This document shows positions 7,054-11,024 of a stretch of 11,024 nt of DNA, one piece after another. Made by a program: the position numbers and the translations under genes. The stretch is from Parachlamydiaceae bacterium (GTDB lineage: Bacteria > Chlamydiota > Chlamydiia > Chlamydiales > Parachlamydiaceae). Under the pieces are notes generated by a model, which was not told where the DNA came from, searched no databases, and worked only from the letters and a program-made list of their open reading frames with translations. The stretch spans positions 1-11,024 of the forward strand of contig JACDDG010000043.1 of assembly GCA_013817115.1 (NCBI GenBank), written 5' to 3'. The first letter of the stretch is position 1. The number at the start of each line of letters is the position of its first letter.

Positions 7054-7458
7054 ATGAAAGAAGAAATGAAAAATATTGGCGAAATTTTTAAGCAACGCCG
7101 TAAAGAGCTCAACTTATCCCTAAAAGAAGTTGAAAATGCTACCTCTATCCGCATGAGCTATCTACAATCAATCGAAGATGGCGAGGTGCAGAAACTCATC
7201 TCTCCTGTGTATGCTCAAGGCTTCCTCCGTCAATATGCTCTCTTTATCGGCATTGACGGTGATAAAATTATAAAAGAAAATCCCCAGATATTTAGCCGGG
7301 CGATTCCACAAGAATTTTCCTACGGCATTGGTACGCTTGAAGTACGCGGCAACCCTGGAGCAGGAGTCAAGTGGTTTCCAAACGCAATTTGGGTATTTAT
7401 CACAATGGGAATTCTGGTTTTGGCTTGGTTCGCAGCCAAATACGCCGAGGTTATATAA
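7054..7458 (+). CDS. rodZ: Short RodZ-type HTH membrane protein
   Basis: RodZ links the MreB cytoskeleton to the inner membrane; in chlamydiae, which lack FtsZ, MreB and RodZ are associated with division. From the ATG at 7054 the protein has 134 residues. Residues 5-68 form an HTH_25/Cro-like domain (NIGEIFKQRRKELNLSLKE, then TSIRMSYLQSIEDGE) ending in YAQGFLRQYALFIGID. That segment corresponds to the RodZ YVRGFLRxYAxxLGL segment whose aromatic residues contact MreB. A linker leads to one transmembrane helix (about 108-127), and the chain ends seven residues later. The periplasmic beta domain of longer RodZ proteins is therefore absent. Other in-frame starts are ATG at 6997 (longer) and 7066 (shorter, with purine-rich GAAAGAAG upstream). 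The open frame continues back to 6886, but that part resembles nothing. A terminator follows directly. Confidence 0.8.
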   Translation: MKEEMKNIGEIFKQRRKELNLSLKEVENATSIRMSYLQSIEDGEVQKLISPVYAQGFLRQYALFIGIDGDKIIKENPQIFSRAIPQEFSYGIGTLEVRGNPGAGVKWFPNAIWVFITMGILVLAWFAAKYAEVI

Positions 7459-7484
7459 AGGGTGGAACTCCCTTCGTCTTTTTT
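7458..7484 (+). terminator. Intrinsic terminator of rodZ
   Basis: AAGGG (7458-7462) pairs with CCCTT (7470-7474) across a 7-base loop. Four bases later comes a run of six Ts (7479-7484). The stem starts at the last base of the rodZ stop codon. The stem is short, but its position and T-run fit an intrinsic terminator. Confidence 0.55.
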
Positions 7485-7505
7485 GCAATCGATCCATAGA
7501 AGGGT

Positions 7506-7563
7506 TGATTCGCCATTTCAATAAGGGTCGTGATTCACAGCCCCTCATTGAAGAGGCGAATCA
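7506..7563. terminator. Long imperfect hairpin between convergent rodZ and the helicase gene
   Basis: TGATTCGCC (7506-7514) pairs perfectly with GGCGAATCA (7555-7563). Pairing continues inward with TTCAAT (7517-7522) to ATTGAA (7547-7552), and AGGG (7524-7527) to CCCT (7542-7545), around a 14-base loop. GCTTTTCTC follows on the plus strand. It lies 28 bases from the helicase stop and could stop or shield transcripts from both sides, but it lacks a true T-tract. Confidence 0.45.
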
Positions 7564-7591
7564 GCTTTTCTCAATAGGACGACCACCCCCT

Positions 7592-9550
7592 TTAAAATCG
7601 CCGAATGGACTTGATTCTTTCTATGTGCTCCAGCGGAATTTCCTTAATAAAACGACTTGGACGCTGAGATTTCATCGTTCCCCAAACAAAGCGCTCCATC
7701 ACATGACTGATGTAAAGACGTTCCTGGGCTCTAGTCATGCCTACGTAACATAAGCGTCTCTCTTCTTCCAACTCTTTGTGGCTTTCTCGTGAGCGAGAGT
7801 GAGGGAAAATCTCTTCCTCTAATCCAACCAAAAAAACCGTATCGTATTCGAGGCCCTTAACATTGTGAATAGTCATTAAATGTACACGCTCTCTGTTGCT
7901 GTCAGCTTCATCTAAAGAGGATTTTAAAGAGAGCTCTTCAAGAAAAGCGGCTAAGGAAGGATCGGAAACAGTGGCTTGCCATTCAGCTGCTTTAGCAACA
8001 AGTGAGGCTAAGTTGTCTTTTCTATCTTCATAAGTTTCAGCTTCTTCACGCAAATGAGTGAAATAATCACTTAAATGAATTGCCTCTTCAACTAGTTTTT
8101 GTAATGGGCAATCAGGTTCCATTTCTCTTAAAGTCCGTACCATTTCAATGTAAGACCCTAGTCCTTCTTTTTGTTTTAAAGAAAGTTTAATTGGCGGTGT
8201 TTTATCAAGTAACTTTTCACAGTACTCAAAAATGGAAGTTTTTGTCGATGAAGCCCCAAGGCGGATTTTATCAAGCGTCGCAGGACCAATTCCGCGTTTA
8301 GGGAGATTAATGCTTCTCGAAAAAGCAATGTAATCACTATTCGATTGAACCATTTTTAACATGGATAAAACATCTTTAATTTCACGTCTTTGATAGAAGG
8401 AGACTCCACCCATGATGACATAGGGAATATGCTTCAAATAAAACGCATCTTCAAACGCTCTTGATAGAGCGTGAGTGCGATATAGAACAGTCATGCGACT
8501 CCAGGGTACTCCCAGATTATCATGAGCAGATCTCAGCTGACGCGCTACAAATTCCGCTTCATCGTATGCAGTGTTAGCGGTAAATAGCTTAATTTTATCC
8601 CCTTCACCACGCCCGGTCCACAAATTCTTTTCGTAGCGAATTTGATTGTAACTGATCAGAGCGTTAGCAGCGTCCAGGATATTGCTTCGGCTACGATAAT
8701 TTTGTTCAAGGCGTACTACTTTGGCTTGAGGGTAATCTTTCTCAAAATTCATAATGTTTTGGATATTAGCCCCACGCCAAGAGTATATGGATTGATCAGG
8801 ATCACCAACTACACACAAGTGGGGTTCTTTGCCTAAGAGGTACTTGACAAGTTCGTATTGAGCATTATTGGTATCTTGATACTCATCAATGAGAAGAAAC
8901 ATCCAACGGTGCTGGTAATATTCTCTGATGGCTGGAAAATCTTTTAAAATTTTAACCGGTAAATAGAGAAGATCATCGAAATCTACAGCGTGATATTCTT
9001 TCAACTTTTCTTGGTAAAGTTCGTAGACCTTAGAGCAGTAGAGGTTATCGTCATAGTCAGGCTCTTCAAGATTGTTTTTAGCAGTGGAAATATAACCCCT
9101 AACTATTTTGAGTTGTGCCTTTGCTTCAGCTGCCGTACAACCAATGGTTTCAAGGCATGCAGAAATGAGCTTATTTGAATCTTCTTCATCATAAATTGCA
9201 AAGTTGCGACGATAGCCTAAAACTTGTATAGACTCTCTTAACATTCGAACCCCTAAGCTATGAAAAGTTGAGATCAAGACATCACTTTGCGTAAGTTTTT
9301 GCACACGTTCCCGCATCTCCTGAGCAGCTTTATTTGTAAAAGTTAAGCCTAAAATTTTAGAAGCTGGCACCCCTTGCATCAAGAGATAGATAATGCGAAA
9401 AGTTACGACTCGAGTTTTTCCTGAACCTGCTCCAGCAAGCACTAAGAGAGGGCCTTCAATAGTCTTGACGGCTTCTTGTTGCTCAGAATTGAGCTGGTTT
9501 AAAAATTCCATATTCCTCGTTTGTGGGGCGGACTGCGCCGGGTTTGTCAT
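7592..9550 (-). CDS. uvrD: UvrD/PcrA/Rep-type superfamily 1 DNA helicase
   Basis: This ATP-driven 3'-5' DNA helicase acts in excision and mismatch repair and at stalled forks. The 652 residues carry all SF1A motifs in order. These are the Q motif LNSEQQEAV (20-28), Walker A GAGSGKT (40-46), motif Ia LTFTNKAAQEM (69-79), motif II DEYQDTN (222-228), motif III GDPDQSIYSWRG (249-260) and motif IV LEQNYRS (281-287). Motif V is TIHNVKGLEYDTVF (560-573) and motif VI is CYVGMTRAQERL (601-612). The chain ends soon after, so the C-terminal Tudor-like extension of PcrA/UvrD is missing and the length is nearer Rep. UvrD, PcrA and Rep cannot be separated with certainty here. Start: ATG at 9548-9550 lacks a Shine-Dalgarno. 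ATG at 9509-9511 (MEFLNQLN) has GAGGA only two bases upstream and lies nearer the usual N-terminus. A consensus-like promoter is upstream. Confidence 0.95.
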   Translation of the reverse strand: MTNPAQSAPQTRNMEFLNQLNSEQQEAVKTIEGPLLVLAGAGSGKTRVVTFRIIYLLMQGVPASKILGLTFTNKAAQEMRERVQKLTQSDVLISTFHSLGVRMLRESIQVLGYRRNFAIYDEEDSNKLISACLETIGCTAAEAKAQLKIVRGYISTAKNNLEEPDYDDNLYCSKVYELYQEKLKEYHAVDFDDLLYLPVKILKDFPAIREYYQHRWMFLLIDEYQDTNNAQYELVKYLLGKEPHLCVVGDPDQSIYSWRGANIQNIMNFEKDYPQAKVVRLEQNYRSRSNILDAANALISYNQIRYEKNLWTGRGEGDKIKLFTANTAYDEAEFVARQLRSAHDNLGVPWSRMTVLYRTHALSRAFEDAFYLKHIPYVIMGGVSFYQRREIKDVLSMLKMVQSNSDYIAFSRSINLPKRGIGPATLDKIRLGASSTKTSIFEYCEKLLDKTPPIKLSLKQKEGLGSYIEMVRTLREMEPDCPLQKLVEEAIHLSDYFTHLREEAETYEDRKDNLASLVAKAAEWQATVSDPSLAAFLEELSLKSSLDEADSNRERVHLMTIHNVKGLEYDTVFLVGLEEEIFPHSRSRESHKELEEERRLCYVGMTRAQERLYISHVMERFVWGTMKSQRPSRFIKEIPLEHIERIKSIRRF

Positions 9551-9639
9551 TCGTATTAAAAAGTTTTCAGAGTTTTAATGCAGGGGAGAGAATAGGATTA
9601 AACCAATTTTAACTTTGAGAATGACGGTGTAGTTGATTA

Positions 9640-9669
9640 ATTGTAACCTAGGATATGGGGAAATGTCAA
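9640..9669 (-). promoter_or_regulatory. Consensus-like promoter of the helicase gene
   Basis: Read on the minus strand, a perfect TTGACA (9669-9664) is followed after 18 bases by TACAAT (9645-9640). The predicted transcript start near 9633 leaves a leader of about 80 bases before ATG 9550, or about 120 before ATG 9511. It is the best promoter match in the window. Confidence 0.7.
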
Positions 9670-9729
9670 TCATCCAAGTTGCAAATTTAGAGAGAGAAAA
9701 GGGCTAATTATTGAAACTCATATGTTGTT

Positions 9730-9756
9730 TTCTCGCGCCCGGTAGGGGCGCGAGAA
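9730..9756 (-). terminator. GC-rich perfect hairpin downstream of the sterol reductase
   Basis: TTCTCGCGCCC (9730-9740) and GGGCGCGAGAA (9746-9756) form a perfect 11-bp stem with a 5-base loop. It lies 46 bases after the sterol reductase stop codon and upstream of the helicase promoter. In AT-rich DNA such a GC-rich stem is unlikely by chance. It has no T-tract on either strand, so it may be a terminator that needs a cofactor, or an mRNA-end stabiliser. Confidence 0.5.
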
Positions 9757-9802
9757 TGCCGCAAACTCCCGCAAATTCCATGGTGAGCTCTTGACATAAA
9801 AT

Positions 9803-11024
9803 TCAAACCACATAAGGAATAATCTTATAAGGCACTTTTTCACAGTAAGTATCCCAATCCCTGCCATATTTATTGGCACAGCGTTGGTCATCCCGAAAAG
9901 CCCTTTCCATCAGTAAGCAAGTTAAAAATGTCACATAGAAATAAGGTGAAAAATTGACAAATAAAGCAGGCACAGTCCAGAAAAAAGCTCCCAAAATTTC
10001 GGGAATGTAATGGAAATGGCGACTTAGGCCCCACCAACCAGACGTCAACTGCAAGTTTGTTTTGGATTCTCCAGTAGATGTCACATAGTGAGCAATAGTA
10101 GTGTTTGGTTTTTTGCCCCAAATTGTGCAGTTGCCATTTGTGGCACGCACGAGCTGACGCTGTCTATCAGCGTAGTAATTAATTAAAATGCATGGTGTTC
10201 CTAAGGTCATGATCGCTATGGCAAGAGGTAAGCCTAAATGGTTTGGATGCCTGACAAGATACAGTGTCGATGATGTATAAATTCCAGGCACCCACACAAG
10301 GCATCCCCAGCAGATATAATATCCGGCGCGGTCATGCATAATGTCTAGGGATCTTAAATATCCAGTTTCCCAAACAAAAAATTTGGCAATGTAGATTAGC
10401 TGCAAAGCAACTGCAACGATCATCGAATCACTAATGCCATATAACTCGTTTTGTTTAGCTGCAAAAGAAATTAGAATCAACGGCCAACTCATCATGCCAA
10501 AGCGACAGTTAGTGAATCGCTTTAAATCTAATCCTAATACCTTCGGGTAAAGTTCTGTTCCCCAATAATAATCAAAAATAAAGTTACCGCTTATTCCAGA
10601 GTCAGTTGACGAGGGGGAAAAGCGACCTTTTAAATAAAGAAATAAACAAAAAAGGAGACTGAAAACGTTTAAGGCCCCTAAAATACCTCCAAAGTTATCA
10701 TAAATGATTGTCGGAGAAAACCAGTGCCACTGAAAACTTCCTAAACAAAACAAAGCTACTGTTAGTACAAATGACTGAATTCCATTGGCCTTGTATAAAG
10801 GAACATTTCCATTGGGTGTAATTGGACCTTCCTCAATATTTGCAGGGAGGGTTTGTAAAAAGAGTACTTGGATAGCTGCAAAAGTTCCAATAATCGTCCA
10901 AGCGATTGGCGTCCCAAAAAAAACTGGACCCCAAATTTCATAGATTGTAATTAACAAACCTTTTTTGAGAAAAAGGTTTCCTAGTTTTTCAAAAGAGCCA
11001 TCTAGCATAGTATTCGTATACCAG
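9803..11024 (-). CDS. Sterol C-7 reductase, plant DWF5/DHCR7 type (5' end outside window)
   Basis: Family members use NADPH to reduce ring or side-chain double bonds of sterols; DHCR7/DWF5 reduces the C7-C8 bond. The protein is a multi-spanning membrane enzyme. Numbered from the ATG at 11006-11008, it shows GPITPNGNVPLYKANGIQ (61-78) and the ERG4/ERG24 signature region NFIFDYYWGTELYPK (142-156). It also has FTNCRFGMMSW (165-175), HDRAGYYICWGCLVWVP (225-241), TSGWWGLSRHFHYIPEILG (322-340) and the C-terminal RDDQRCANKYGRDWDTYCEKVPYKIIP. From memory the wording is nearest to plant DWF5. The frame stays open upstream of that ATG to the window edge, and WYTNTMLDGS aligns with WYTMVHQDGS of DWF5. 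The true start therefore lies beyond 11024 and about 30 residues with one helix are missing from view. Exact substrate (C7, C14 or C24 bond) is inferred from resemblance only. Confidence 0.9.
   Translation of the reverse strand, partial: WYTNTMLDGSFEKLGNLFLKKGLLITIYEIWGPVFFGTPIAWTIIGTFAAIQVLFLQTLPANIEEGPITPNGNVPLYKANGIQSFVLTVALFCLGSFQWHWFSPTIIYDNFGGILGALNVFSLLFCLFLYLKGRFSPSSTDSGISGNFIFDYYWGTELYPKVLGLDLKRFTNCRFGMMSWPLILISFAAKQNELYGISDSMIVAVALQLIYIAKFFVWETGYLRSLDIMHDRAGYYICWGCLVWVPGIYTSSTLYLVRHPNHLGLPLAIAIMTLGTPCILINYYADRQRQLVRATNGNCTIWGKKPNTTIAHYVTSTGESKTNLQLTSGWWGLSRHFHYIPEILGAFFWTVPALFVNFSPYFYVTFLTCLLMERAFRDDQRCANKYGRDWDTYCEKVPYKIIPYVV

Noticed and set aside
7328..7753. 141-codon plus-strand frame overlapping rodZ and the helicase end
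   Set aside because: It shadows two well supported genes in other frames, spans the terminator hairpins, and its translation resembles nothing.

Overview
The window is AT-rich bacterial DNA. Its gene content points to an amoeba-associated member of the Chlamydiae (Parachlamydiaceae or a relative). Three things suggest this: a short RodZ lacking a periplasmic domain next to RNase HIII, an arrangement I recall from Chlamydia; a eukaryote-like BTB/POZ-domain protein; and a plant/DHCR7-type sterol reductase. The assignment is inference from gene content; no rRNA or other phylogenetic marker is present.

Layout, left to right. Positions 1-1003 (minus strand) hold an APC-family amino acid permease that runs off the left edge. 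A 540-base AT-rich spacer follows. A BTB-domain protein of unknown exact function (1544-2878, plus) and a Fic-domain protein (3099-4052, plus) form a small accessory pair of putative host-interaction genes. Next come recN (minus; its 3' end overlaps the fic 3' end by 8 bases) and rnhC (minus). A short rodZ-type gene diverges from rnhC (plus) and is followed by a likely intrinsic terminator. uvrD/pcrA-type helicase lies convergent to it (minus). At the right edge is a polytopic sterol C-7 reductase (minus), whose 5' end lies beyond the window.

The core genes cover DNA repair (RecN, UvrD), removal of RNA from RNA/DNA hybrids (RNase HIII) and cell shape or division (RodZ). The accessory genes (BTB, Fic, sterol reductase, amino acid permease) fit an intracellular life in a eukaryotic host: possible capture of host ubiquitin machinery, possible nucleotide transfer to proteins, modification of sterols and uptake of amino acids.

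The most notable observations are these. The Fic catalytic motif has leucine where the metal-binding Asp/Glu should be, while the inhibitory Ser-xxx-Glu-Gly motif is kept. The Fic C-terminal winged helix is cut off at the overlap with recN. The BTB domain is a eukaryotic-type fold. The sterol reductase most resembles the plant DWF5 type. No tRNA, rRNA, CRISPR array or intact insertion sequence was seen.
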